Shown in pieces: positions 25,707 to 34,368 of a stretch of DNA of 52,610 bases. The position numbers were made by a program, and so were the translations under genes. Position 1 is the first letter of the stretch. Each line of letters starts with the position of its first letter. Under the pieces are notes generated by a model, which was given only the letters and a program-made list of their open reading frames with translations, made no database searches and was not told the DNA's origin. Origin of the DNA: an uncultured bacterium (GTDB taxonomy: Bacteria; Hydrogenedentota; Hydrogenedentia; Hydrogenedentales; CAILVY01); assembly GCA_937951485.1 (NCBI GenBank), contig CALEDJ010000030.1:1-52610 (forward strand), written 5' to 3'.

Positions 25707-25984
25707 ATGAAAAGAATCCACCGAAAAAAGCCGTCGCGTTGCGATACGATGCCGACCGGGACGGAGCGCCCAGGGTGGTGGCCAAAGGCCAGCGACTCAT
25801 TGCAGAGAAGATCATCGCGCTGGCCAAGGAACACCATATTCATGTTCATGAGGACCCGGACCTCGTCGCGGTGCTCGCCACGCTCGACATTTATTCGGAA
25901 ATCCCGGAAAGCCTGTACCGCGCCGTGGCGGAGATTCTTGCCTTCATTTACCGTCTCAATCGCGACTTTCCCGGGAAGCGGTAA
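25703..25984 (+). CDS. FlhB C-terminal-like protein (YlqH type)
   Basis: This 93-residue soluble protein resembles the cytoplasmic domain of FlhB/EscU. KAVALRYDADRDGAPRVVAKG is the segment around the export switch, and ALAKEHHIHVHEDPDLVAVLATLDI is the conserved second half. The NPTH autocleavage site is absent, as in stand-alone YlqH/FhlX proteins, which can substitute for FlhB-C. It overlaps the FliK-like gene by 4 bp and ends the flagellar block. Confidence 0.88.
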   Translation: MNEKNPPKKAVALRYDADRDGAPRVVAKGQRLIAEKIIALAKEHHIHVHEDPDLVAVLATLDIYSEIPESLYRAVAEILAFIYRLNRDFPGKR

Positions 25985-26271
25985 ACGCTCCCAGGGGGTT
26001 CCGTGGAAGCGAAGGTTGGCGCTTGCCATGATTGGACATCCGGACGGCTTTCATGCCAGAATAGGCTCCGCTGTTTGAACGATTTCCTCCAGCAAAGTGA
26101 TTTTCCGCATCGGATTTTCGGCAGGATGGGGGGAAGCAGCATAAATCGCGATTGAGGACACAGAAAACGGCCTCGGGCGCAACGCGGAACAAGCGCGTGC
26201 CTGTATCGCATTCCTCGACAAGGCAGGGTTCGTGGAGCAATTGTTCACCATATTTGTTGTGGACTAACAAA

Positions 26272-29160
26272 ATGCCGCAGGATACAAATGAAAACGGCCA
26301 ACCATCCATGGCCGCAATGCTCAAGCAGCCCCTGCCTGCGCCAATCACGGAAGCCTTGTCACAGCGGGGAATTGCGGAAAGCGATCTGCTGATCGCCACC
26401 GACACCGATCTGGATATCGTCGGCGAGTATGCGCAGTGCTGGGTCCTGGTCACCAGAGACGAAGTGCTGGTGTATCACGTTGACCCTGAAGACAACGCCG
26501 TCATTTTGCACAAAGAGATGGCGATCAAGGATATCGAGAAGGTCCGCACCGACACCCGTGTAGGTTCGGGGTTTTTGGAAGTCAAAGCGGGCGATGTATA
26601 TGAGGAATTGGCCCGTTTCTCCAACACCCATGCCGAAAAATTCGCCAAGGTGGTGGCGCAAATCCGCACGTTGGTCGGCGGGCGGCCCGTTTCCATCAAG
26701 GAAGAGGAATTGGAGCGGGCGGAGGCGGCGCTCAAGGCGTTCAAAGACTCCCCGCATGTTCGCGTGCGCCGTGGCACGGTGTTCTTCCGTTTCCTGGGAT
26801 ATACCAAACCCTACTGGCCTTACACGCTGCTGGCGATGATCCTGGTGGTGCTGACCATTGTATTCATGCTGGTGCCCCAGCAGTTGGTGAAAGTGCTGAT
26901 TGACCAGGTATTCCTCCAGAAACCCGAGATGCCCTCCTGGTTCGCGCATATGGCCGGCCTTTTCGGATTGGAAACCCCGCAGGAGTGGCTGCTCATGCTG
27001 GTGGGGCTGCTGGCGGCGAGCACCCTGCTGGGTTCGGTGGTCGGCATCTTCCGCGAATCGCTCGCGGTCTGGATCAACAACCGGCTCGGTTTCGATTTGC
27101 GGCGCGAGGTCTTCCGGAAACTTCAGGACCTCGCCATCCGCTATCACGAAATGCAGCCCGTGGGCCAGTTGATGACCCGCTGCTCGCAAGACGTCGAGAC
27201 GTTGCAGGCGTTTATCCACCAGATCACATCGGGTTTCGGATTCCAGTTGCTGCTGGTCGTCGGCGTCGCCGTGGTGATGTTCAGCATGAACTGGTATCTG
27301 GCGCTGATCGCCTGCGTGCCCGCGCCGTTTGTGATGGCTTCCACGGTCTTCTTCACCCGCTGGGTCACACCCAAATGGCGCAAATACTGGACGCGCAGGT
27401 CCGATCTGAATACCGGGCTGCATTCCGTGCTCTCAGGTATCCGTGTGGTCAAGGCCTTCGCCCAGGAAAAGCGCGAAGAGAACCGTTTCGGGCGGATCAG
27501 CGGCAAGTTCCGCGACATCGGCCTGAATGTCGGCTACGCAAATTCCTGGTTCTACCCTTCGATGGGTTTCGTGTTCCAGTTGGGCGGCTATTTCATCTGG
27601 ATCATCGGCGGCGTGCAAATTCTGAATCAGGCCTCATCCCTGACGGTGGGTGAACTGATTGCCTTCCTTGGGTATTTGGGCATGTTCTATGCCCCGCTCA
27701 ACTCGCTGACGCAGATGTCCAACTGGTTCACCCAATTCACCACCCAGGCGCACCGTGTCTTTGAAGTGCTTGACCAGGAGCCGGAAGTCACGGAAGATGA
27801 GGAGGCCCTCGAAGTGGAAATTCAGGGCCAAATCGCATTCAAGAATGTCACTTTCGGCTATGACCCCCATATCCCCGTTCTCAAAGACGTCAGTTTCACG
27901 GTGAATCCCGGCGAAATGCTGGGTGTGGTCGGACACAGCGGCAGCGGCAAATCCACCACGGCAAGCCTCATCATGCGCTTCTATGACATTTCTGAGGGGG
28001 AAATTCTCATTGACAATATCCCCATTCAAAAAATCAGAAAGCATTGCCTGCGCCGTCAGATCGGCCTGGTCGCCCAAGACCCTTTCCTGTTTCGGGGCAC
28101 GATCGCGGAGAACATCGCCTATGGCAACCCCGATGTTGCGCCGGAACTGCTCCTCGACGCCGCATTGCAGGCCAATGCGCATATGTTCATCACCCGCAAC
28201 CACGACGGGTATGATGCGCGACTCGGCGAGCGCGGCGCCGGATTATCCGGCGGGGAACGCCAGCGCGTCGCCATCGCCCAGGCGCTGTTGCACAATCCCC
28301 GCGTGCTGATTCTGGATGAGGCCACTTCCAGCGTGGATACGATCTCCGAGCGGGAAATCCAGAAGGCATTGGAGGCGCTCAGTCACGGCCGCACCACCAT
28401 CGCCATTGCCCACCGGCTGTCCACCTTGCGCAATTGCGACCGCATCATGGTGTTTGAGGACGGTGAAATCCGCGAGCAAGGCTCCCATGACGAACTGATG
28501 GGATTGGGCGGTATCTACCGGAAACTGGTGGATATCCAAATGGAACTCGCCGGCGCTCAGGACAATGTGGACGGTCTCCACGATTTGGATCAATTGGCCC
28601 GCGCGGAGCGCGCTGCGACGCGGCATGTACGCCATACCGAGGTGCCGCGCATCCGCTACCTGGAACCGAAGAAACTCCACTGCTACCCGCTGGATGAGGG
28701 TGGTCTGCGCGTCACCTATGCAGATGAAGTCTATGCCCATGCGCGCGCCTATCGTTGCTTCCCCGTATCACGTCCCAATGAATTCATCGCGTTGTGGACA
28801 GGCGACACCGCTCTCGAGCACCGCGAAATCGGCGTCATCCGGCGACTCAAGGAAATCGGGGCCAGTTCCCGCATGGCCGTCGAACATGAACTGTCCAAGC
28901 GCTACTTCATCCATTACGTCAAACAGATTTATTCGTTGAAAGAGAACAAGGAAAACATCGGCTATCTGGTCTGGCATGTAAAAACCGACAAAGGCGACAA
29001 AACCTTCATTACCCGGCGCTGGGACCGTCATACCGTCGTGGAAGGCGGCAAGAACGGACGGATCATCTTCGATATTGACGAGAATCGCTACCAGATTCTG
29101 GATTTGAACGATCTCGATCCGGCAAGCCAGGCTGCATTCTTCAGCCAAATATACTGGTAA
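26272..29160 (+). CDS. ABC exporter with N-terminal PH-like and C-terminal DUF1854 domains
   Basis: The protein has 962 residues from the ATG at 26272 (no clear ribosome site; 26308 is an alternative). An N-terminal segment of about 30-135 looks PH-like. Six membrane helices (about 165-450) and a full ABC ATPase follow: GHSGSGKSTT, LSGGERQRVAIAQALL and VLILDEATSSVD. Residues about 780-960 form a DUF1854 domain (RIRYLEPKKLHCYPLDE, RYFIHYVKQIYS). Known relatives lie near cyanophycin-metabolism genes, with DUF1854 separate or fused. No cyanophycin gene is seen here. As a half-transporter it should work as a homodimer; the substrate is unknown. Confidence 0.9.
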   Translation: MPQDTNENGQPSMAAMLKQPLPAPITEALSQRGIAESDLLIATDTDLDIVGEYAQCWVLVTRDEVLVYHVDPEDNAVILHKEMAIKDIEKVRTDTRVGSGFLEVKAGDVYEELARFSNTHAEKFAKVVAQIRTLVGGRPVSIKEEELERAEAALKAFKDSPHVRVRRGTVFFRFLGYTKPYWPYTLLAMILVVLTIVFMLVPQQLVKVLIDQVFLQKPEMPSWFAHMAGLFGLETPQEWLLMLVGLLAASTLLGSVVGIFRESLAVWINNRLGFDLRREVFRKLQDLAIRYHEMQPVGQLMTRCSQDVETLQAFIHQITSGFGFQLLLVVGVAVVMFSMNWYLALIACVPAPFVMASTVFFTRWVTPKWRKYWTRRSDLNTGLHSVLSGIRVVKAFAQEKREENRFGRISGKFRDIGLNVGYANSWFYPSMGFVFQLGGYFIWIIGGVQILNQASSLTVGELIAFLGYLGMFYAPLNSLTQMSNWFTQFTTQAHRVFEVLDQEPEVTEDEEALEVEIQGQIAFKNVTFGYDPHIPVLKDVSFTVNPGEMLGVVGHSGSGKSTTASLIMRFYDISEGEILIDNIPIQKIRKHCLRRQIGLVAQDPFLFRGTIAENIAYGNPDVAPELLLDAALQANAHMFITRNHDGYDARLGERGAGLSGGERQRVAIAQALLHNPRVLILDEATSSVDTISEREIQKALEALSHGRTTIAIAHRLSTLRNCDRIMVFEDGEIREQGSHDELMGLGGIYRKLVDIQMELAGAQDNVDGLHDLDQLARAERAATRHVRHTEVPRIRYLEPKKLHCYPLDEGGLRVTYADEVYAHARAYRCFPVSRPNEFIALWTGDTALEHREIGVIRRLKEIGASSRMAVEHELSKRYFIHYVKQIYSLKENKENIGYLVWHVKTDKGDKTFITRRWDRHTVVEGGKNGRIIFDIDENRYQILDLNDLDPASQAAFFSQIYW

Positions 29161-29189
29161 GGCGCTTTTCGGCGCCATGGGGTGAATTG

Positions 29190-30563
29190 ATGTCAGCAAA
29201 AGAACTTCTTCTCACAGCGATAAAGGGCGGGCGTACGCCACGGGCTGCATGGGTTCCTTTTGTGGGCGTGCATGCCGGAAGACTGTTGGGGATTTCCGCG
29301 AATGAATATCTCCGTTCCGCGGACCATATCGTGCAGGGACTGAAACGCGCCTTCGATCTTTACCAGCCGGACGGCCTGCCCATTGTGTTTGATCTGCAAT
29401 TGGAGGCGGAGATATTGAACTGCAAATTGGCGTGGGCGGAAGAGGTGCCGCCCTCGGTGGTATCGCACCCGCTGATGGGAGATGGCGTGATGGCCGACCT
29501 GCCGCCGTTTGACTTGAGCATGGGGCGTTTTCCCCTGGTGCGTGATGCGACGCAGCGCATGGCCAGGGAGTTCGGAGACACCATCGCGCTCTATGGCCTG
29601 ATCACCGGACCCTTCACCCTGACCTCGCACCTGCGCGGCAGCGAGTTGTTTCTGGACATGCTCACCGGGCCGGAACGACTCCATGAGATTCTTGGGTTTT
29701 CCATGGAAATCGGCAGGCGCTGCGCCGAGTTTTATCTGGACAACGGTTGCGATGTTGTCGCCGTGGTGGACCCCATGACCAGTCAGATTTCCCCGGAGCA
29801 TTTCAGCGTCTTTGTGTCGCCCTATCTCAACGAACTGTTTGGTTTTATCCGGCGCAAAGGGGGATTTTCCTCGCTCTTTGTCTGCGGCGACGCCACGCGC
29901 AACCTGGAGGTCATGTGCCGCACCGCCTGCGACAATCTCTCCGTAGATGAGAACATTCCGCTGGAATTGCTGTGCAATCTGGCCAGGAAACACGGAAAAT
30001 CGGCAGGCGGCAATCTGAAATTGACGACCGTGCTGCTCTTGGGCCGTGAAGCCGACGCCATGCTCGATGCCATCCGATGCATTGACATCGGCGGCAACGA
30101 AGGTTTCATCCTTGCCCCCGGTTGCGATCTGCCCTATGGCACGCCGGAGCGGAACCTTCAGGCTGTCGCGCGCATGGTGCATGACGACTATCAGCGCCAG
30201 GTCGCGCGCACCACGGCAACGCTCACCGATATGGGGCCGTTCGATGACATTGTCATCCCGGATTTCACCCAGGAGAAGGCGGTCATCCTCGACGTCATCA
30301 CGCTGGATTCCGCAGGATGCGCGCCGTGCCTCTATATGCTCGATGCGGCCATCCGCGCCGCCGAGCGCGCGAACGCGCCAACCGAAGTGCGCGAACATAA
30401 AATCAAGAGCCGTGAAGGCATCGGCTACATGACGCGCATGGGCGTCAGGAACATTCCAACCGTCTGCATTGACGGCGAGGTGAAATTCATCTCGCAGATT
30501 CCCGATTCGGCGACCTTTGTCCGGGCGATTGAAGAGATTGCCCGGAAGAATGGCAAAGCATGA
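29190..30563 (+). CDS. UroD-type corrinoid methyltransferase with thioredoxin-like tail
   Basis: The protein has 457 residues, from the ATG at 29190 behind GGGGTGA; TTG at 29187 is less likely. Residues 1-345 are the MtaA/CmuA/uroporphyrinogen decarboxylase barrel. In MtaA-type enzymes zinc is held by HxC and a later Cys. Here the site reads LFVCGDATRN (Cys232, with Phe at the His position), and Cys312 is in LAPGCDLPYGTP. Residues 365-457 form a thioredoxin-like fold with the CxxC pair Cys377/Cys380 (GCAPC) and the cis-Pro segment NIPTVCID. The stop overlaps the COG0523 GTPase start. It probably moves methyl groups on a corrinoid; the substrate is unknown. Confidence 0.85.
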   Translation: MSAKELLLTAIKGGRTPRAAWVPFVGVHAGRLLGISANEYLRSADHIVQGLKRAFDLYQPDGLPIVFDLQLEAEILNCKLAWAEEVPPSVVSHPLMGDGVMADLPPFDLSMGRFPLVRDATQRMAREFGDTIALYGLITGPFTLTSHLRGSELFLDMLTGPERLHEILGFSMEIGRRCAEFYLDNGCDVVAVVDPMTSQISPEHFSVFVSPYLNELFGFIRRKGGFSSLFVCGDATRNLEVMCRTACDNLSVDENIPLELLCNLARKHGKSAGGNLKLTTVLLLGREADAMLDAIRCIDIGGNEGFILAPGCDLPYGTPERNLQAVARMVHDDYQRQVARTTATLTDMGPFDDIVIPDFTQEKAVILDVITLDSAGCAPCLYMLDAAIRAAERANAPTEVREHKIKSREGIGYMTRMGVRNIPTVCIDGEVKFISQIPDSATFVRAIEEIARKNGKA

Positions 30564-31477
30564 TTCCGCTTTGCCTCGTCACAGGTTTCCTGGGTAGCGG
30601 CAAGACCACATTGTTGCAGCGCATCGCGCAGCGGGAATCCCGCCGCCTCGTCTTCCTGATCAACGAATTCGGCGCGGCGGATGTGGACGGCCGCTTGCTG
30701 CAAAGCGACGTGGGCCGTCTGATCGCCCTGCCCGGCGGCAGCATTTTCTGCGCCTGCCTGGTCACTGAGTTCATCGCGGCGCTGCATTCCATCCATCAAC
30801 GCTTCCATACGCCGGAAACACCCCTCGACGGCGTGGTGATCGAAGCCAGCGGCATCGCCAATCCCAGGGTCATCGGCCGGATGCTCCGCGAGACGCAACT
30901 GGACCGCATCTACCAGGTCGCCGCCATCGCCGCCGTGGTGGACCCGCTGACCTTCCCCGTGCTCGTGCAAACGCTCCCCAACATCACCGCGCAGGTGGAA
31001 TGCAGCAATTGGGTGCTGATCAACAAGACTGACCTTGCGGATGCGGACGCCGTCGCGCAGACAGAAACGGTGGTCCGGCGCATTGCGCCGCAGGCGCGCA
31101 TACTGCGCACCGTCCATTGCGAAGCGGATTTGGATCTGTTTTCAGCGTCGTCGGGCAGAGCCCTGGATGGCGACTACGCCGAGGGTCCTGATCCCAATTT
31201 CGCCAAAGTGTGGGTGCGCGTGAAGCGCGAGGTGGATATTAATCGGCTGCTGGCCGCGCTGCGCGGATTACGGGGCCTTTATCGTGCCAAAGGCTTCGTG
31301 CGATCCGGCAGCGGAATGCACCATGTGGACATCACCTCCAACAGTGTCATTTCGCATCCCTGCACGATTGAAGGTCCAGCAGACCTCGTCATCATCGCCC
31401 GTGGCGCCGACGCCGATGCCGCCCGCGATTTGGCGGCCCACATCAAGGAAGGCAAGTTCGATCTCACGCCGCAGTAG
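30560..31477 (+). CDS. CobW/COG0523-family GTPase
   Basis: This 305-residue G3E-type P-loop GTPase is a metal or cofactor chaperone family member. Motifs are GFLGSGKTTLL (Walker A), NEFG (37-40), EASGIANP, and NKTDLADAD (base specificity). The usual CxCC metal site is CAC-Leu here (Cys64, Cys66), so one ligand is missing. The C-terminal CobW domain is present. The 4-bp overlap with the methyltransferase gene suggests that it supplies metal or cofactor to that enzyme, or reactivates it (inference). Confidence 0.88.
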   Translation: MIPLCLVTGFLGSGKTTLLQRIAQRESRRLVFLINEFGAADVDGRLLQSDVGRLIALPGGSIFCACLVTEFIAALHSIHQRFHTPETPLDGVVIEASGIANPRVIGRMLRETQLDRIYQVAAIAAVVDPLTFPVLVQTLPNITAQVECSNWVLINKTDLADADAVAQTETVVRRIAPQARILRTVHCEADLDLFSASSGRALDGDYAEGPDPNFAKVWVRVKREVDINRLLAALRGLRGLYRAKGFVRSGSGMHHVDITSNSVISHPCTIEGPADLVIIARGADADAARDLAAHIKEGKFDLTPQ

Positions 31478-31480
31478 TTC

Positions 31481-31500
31481 GGGCGCGGCGCCGCCCTTTT
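31481..31500 (+). terminator. Possible Rho-independent terminator
   Basis: GGGCG and CGCCC close a 6-base loop (CGGCGC) and are followed by TTTT, then a CATCTTT stretch, just after the COG0523 gene stop. The stem is short (5 bp). Confidence 0.4.
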
Positions 31501-31560
31501 CATCTTTCCCGTCCACCCCGTCCGATCCGTCCGACATGTCCGACACAACGCAACCCCAAA
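31501..31560. repeat. Degenerate GTCC-rich repeat
   Basis: Units of GTCC/GTCCG recur five times between about 31511 and 31541. A similar purine version (GACGGAAAAGACGGAAAGGACG, 33210-33231) lies in the spacer on the other side of the membrane-protein gene. Confidence 0.35.
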
Positions 31561-31573
31561 GCGCGGCCTTTGC

Positions 31574-33103
31574 TCATTGCACCGGCTCAATCCGATAGAC
31601 CGGCAACGCACCTTCTGTCGGGCGCACACGGTATATCGCGCCGTCTTGTTCGACGCTTTCCACGAATACCACCACTTCTGAGAAGGCCTGTTGTGTTCCG
31701 ACGCGGGTCAACGTGTAGGGATGCGGCGCGAGCGCATACGGCGAAGCGCCGCGCACCTCGATGCGCGCTTCCGTTGCGGACCATTCCAGCACACGCACCT
31801 CTAGACCAGGATCACGCACGTGGTTGATGGCCAAGACGGACATGACCTTGATTGCCGGGCCGAGGGGCGTGTTGTATCGGACCGATTCGGAAAGGCGCAC
31901 CGGCGCCCCGAGATGATACTGGAAATCCGGTGCGACTCCGAAGGTTTCGCCGGGATGGCGTATCGTTGCTGCAGCAGCCTGCGCCTGAAATGCACGGACT
32001 TGCGCCCCTGCCTGCGTCCACGCGAGATTCGACCTTGCCTGCAATACGAAAAACACCGCGCACAGCAATGTCGTTAGAAAGACAATCGGGCGATGCCATT
32101 TGGGATGGCGCTGGATTTGTCCGCAGATCGCCGCGAATGCCATGCTCATCAGCGCCATGGGGACAATCATCCCGCCGCCGCCGCTCATCTGCACCAGGTC
32201 CACGGATACGGTGGATTGCCACGCGCACCACGCGCACGCGCCCAATGCCAGCGCAAGCATCGCGGCATTGCGGCTGATGCGATAGACGCCAAGAATCATC
32301 AATACGATCCCCACGCCGGACAAGGCCGCCAACGCGGGAAACTGGTGCAACCATGCCGCTGTCTCTGGCAGCAGACCGATGGGATAAAAGACCAGCCATA
32401 GCGGCAGGAGGGACGCAGGAGTAGCGAAAAGTCCCGCGCGCCAGGCGATTCCATGCGTGCCAATGGCCGCGAAGGTGATGATCAAGAAGGGCATCAGACG
32501 AACCGGAATCCTGAACCGTGTCCCTTTTTCCGCCAATACCAATTCCGTGCATGCGACCACCGGGAAAAGGGCCTGATTCATGCGAAACGGCAGGACGGCA
32601 AGCGCGAACATGCCAAGCGCCCATGGGAATGTCCACCATCCGCGACACCGCAGATGCAGCGCGTGAAACAACAACGCCAGCAACGCCAGCCAGGCCGGAA
32701 GGAGGTCCTGCACGCCGCTGAGGTTGAGCACCGCTTCGCTTTTCAAGGGATTGGCCATCAACAGCACCGCCGACAGCGACCCCAGCCACCACAATCCCCG
32801 CACCGCCAGACGGGTATAAAAAAAGACCGTGACCATGCAGGCATAGAGCAACAGCATGTTTACCAGGAAATACCCGTAAGGCCATGCGCCGAAACGATGG
32901 AGTTCCCAGGCAAAAACCGTGCGCGCCAGCCACGGCAGCGATTCCGGCGACGCCATCGCGGCGTAGTCTCGGTCCAGCGGATGCAGTTGCGGCATCCAGG
33001 CATAGACAAGGGCGCAATAGACCAGCATCATGCTCAGAAACTGCGGAATCAGTCTCCGGCTGGATGAAAGCGGGGACGTGGATTGAGGCATATCGGTAGT
33101 CAT
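31574..33103 (-). CDS. Polytopic membrane protein of unknown function
   Basis: The protein has 509 residues. About ten hydrophobic segments span residues 20-380, followed by a soluble C-terminal domain of about 130 residues. An early motif, LDRDYAA near residue 44, resembles the first-loop acidic pair of PMT/ArnT-like (GT-C) glycosyltransferases, but this is weak. I do not assign a function. It lies convergent to the COG0523 gene and divergent from the polyprenyl synthase, a possible lipid-carrier link. Confidence 0.75.
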   Translation of the reverse strand: MTTDMPQSTSPLSSSRRLIPQFLSMMLVYCALVYAWMPQLHPLDRDYAAMASPESLPWLARTVFAWELHRFGAWPYGYFLVNMLLLYACMVTVFFYTRLAVRGLWWLGSLSAVLLMANPLKSEAVLNLSGVQDLLPAWLALLALLFHALHLRCRGWWTFPWALGMFALAVLPFRMNQALFPVVACTELVLAEKGTRFRIPVRLMPFLIITFAAIGTHGIAWRAGLFATPASLLPLWLVFYPIGLLPETAAWLHQFPALAALSGVGIVLMILGVYRISRNAAMLALALGACAWCAWQSTVSVDLVQMSGGGGMIVPMALMSMAFAAICGQIQRHPKWHRPIVFLTTLLCAVFFVLQARSNLAWTQAGAQVRAFQAQAAAATIRHPGETFGVAPDFQYHLGAPVRLSESVRYNTPLGPAIKVMSVLAINHVRDPGLEVRVLEWSATEARIEVRGASPYALAPHPYTLTRVGTQQAFSEVVVFVESVEQDGAIYRVRPTEGALPVYRIEPVQ

Positions 33104-33390
33104 GGAGGCACAGTCTAGCGAGGAACGCCGGGTGGTTCAATGGCGAACCGAAGCCTTGGTGAAGTGTTTGCGGATTCATGGACCATGTGGACAGGGGGGG
33201 ATGGAAGGGACGGAAAAGACGGAAAGGACGATGGGGACACGCAAAACGACGCAAGCCAAATCTCTGGGCTGTCTGCACAATGCATTCAATCCACGCTATC
33301 GTCTCTGTGAACTCCGTCCATTCTGTTCCATTCTGTCCACAAAGGGTCTGCTTTTTTACCCATCTTTTCCGCCTGTGATAAGATTCCGCC
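33104..33390. other. Divergent spacer with purine-rich repeats
   Basis: No coding sequence is seen. Short repeats occur: GACGGAAAAGACGGAAAGGACG near 33210 and TCCATTCTG twice near 33320. The spacer separates the membrane-protein and polyprenyl-synthase genes and should carry both promoters; no strong sigma70 match stands out. Confidence 0.45.
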
Positions 33391-34368
33391 ATGAGCGACA
33401 TTATCTCTCTGGATATCCTTTACCAGCCCATTGCAGCGGCGTTGGAAGAAGCGCGTGACACGGTCAACGCGCTCTGGCAGGATGCCCTGCGGCTTGTGCG
33501 GATGGGAGACACACCGCCGCTCAAGGTAGGCGGCAAACTGTTGCGGCCGGCGCTGTGCCTGCTTTCCGCCGGCGCATCGGGCGCGCCGGATGTCCGGCCC
33601 TATGCCCGGCTCGGAGTGGTGTTCGAGACGCTGCACACCGCCTCGCTCGCCCACGACGATGTTATTGACCATGCCGCTCTGCGCCGGGGCGCGGCATCGC
33701 TGAATGCCCGTTGGGACAACCACGCAGCGGTGCTCGGCGGTGATTACCTGGTGGCGCGCGCGGTGCAGATGCTCACGGAATATGGCTCTTGCGAGGTTAT
33801 CGCCAATGCCGTCGCCTGCGTGCGGCGCATGGCGGAAGGCGAACTTTTCTTCTTCGGGCGTGACGATTCGTCCGTACGCCCTGAGGACTGCATCATGCTG
33901 GCCGAACAAAAGACCGCCAGCCTTTTCGCCGAGGCATGCGCCGCGCCCGCGCGCCTGCTCGGAGGCGGTTACTGCGAAACCTTGCATCGCTTCGGCATCG
34001 GTTTCGGCATCGCGTTTCAGATCGTGGATGATCTGCTGGACCTGACGCAGACCTCCGAGACGTTGGGCAAGCCCGCCTGCGGCGATATCGTGGAGGGGAA
34101 ACACACCCTGCCCATCGTGCTGCTGCGGCAACGACTCGATGAGACAGGCCGCGAACGACTCAAGGCCATGTGTGGAGCAGAAATCACCGAAGATGACCGG
34201 GAATGGGTGCGAGAGCAGTTGCACAGGACACGAGCAGAGGAGACCGCGCAGGCCACCGCGAAGGAATATGTTCACAAGGCAAAGGAAGCCTTGCGCGCCC
34301 TCCCGGACTCCCCATATCGGGCATCCATGGAAGGACTGGCCGATTATATCCTGGTGCGCGTCTCATGA
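33391..34368 (+). CDS. Polyprenyl diphosphate synthase
   Basis: This 325-residue trans-prenyltransferase elongates allylic diphosphates with isopentenyl diphosphate. The first Asp-rich motif is DDVID (89-93) and the second is DDLLD, near residue 212. GGKLLRPAL and the substrate lysine/arginine sites are present. Small residues (Ala84, Ser85) before the first motif suit a medium or long product, such as a quinone side chain. The stop overlaps the next gene's ATG (ATGA). Confidence 0.92.
   Translation: MSDIISLDILYQPIAAALEEARDTVNALWQDALRLVRMGDTPPLKVGGKLLRPALCLLSAGASGAPDVRPYARLGVVFETLHTASLAHDDVIDHAALRRGAASLNARWDNHAAVLGGDYLVARAVQMLTEYGSCEVIANAVACVRRMAEGELFFFGRDDSSVRPEDCIMLAEQKTASLFAEACAAPARLLGGGYCETLHRFGIGFGIAFQIVDDLLDLTQTSETLGKPACGDIVEGKHTLPIVLLRQRLDETGRERLKAMCGAEITEDDREWVREQLHRTRAEETAQATAKEYVHKAKEALRALPDSPYRASMEGLADYILVRVS

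Noticed and set aside
25985-26271. Gene between the flagellar block and the ABC exporter
   Set aside because: Frames on both strands lack start signals and motifs; the frame that extends the exporter upstream to 26152 does not look like family sequence.
31812-33401. Minus-strand frame of 529 codons overlapping the membrane-protein gene
   Set aside because: The other frame (31574-33103) gives clean membrane helices; this one has none.
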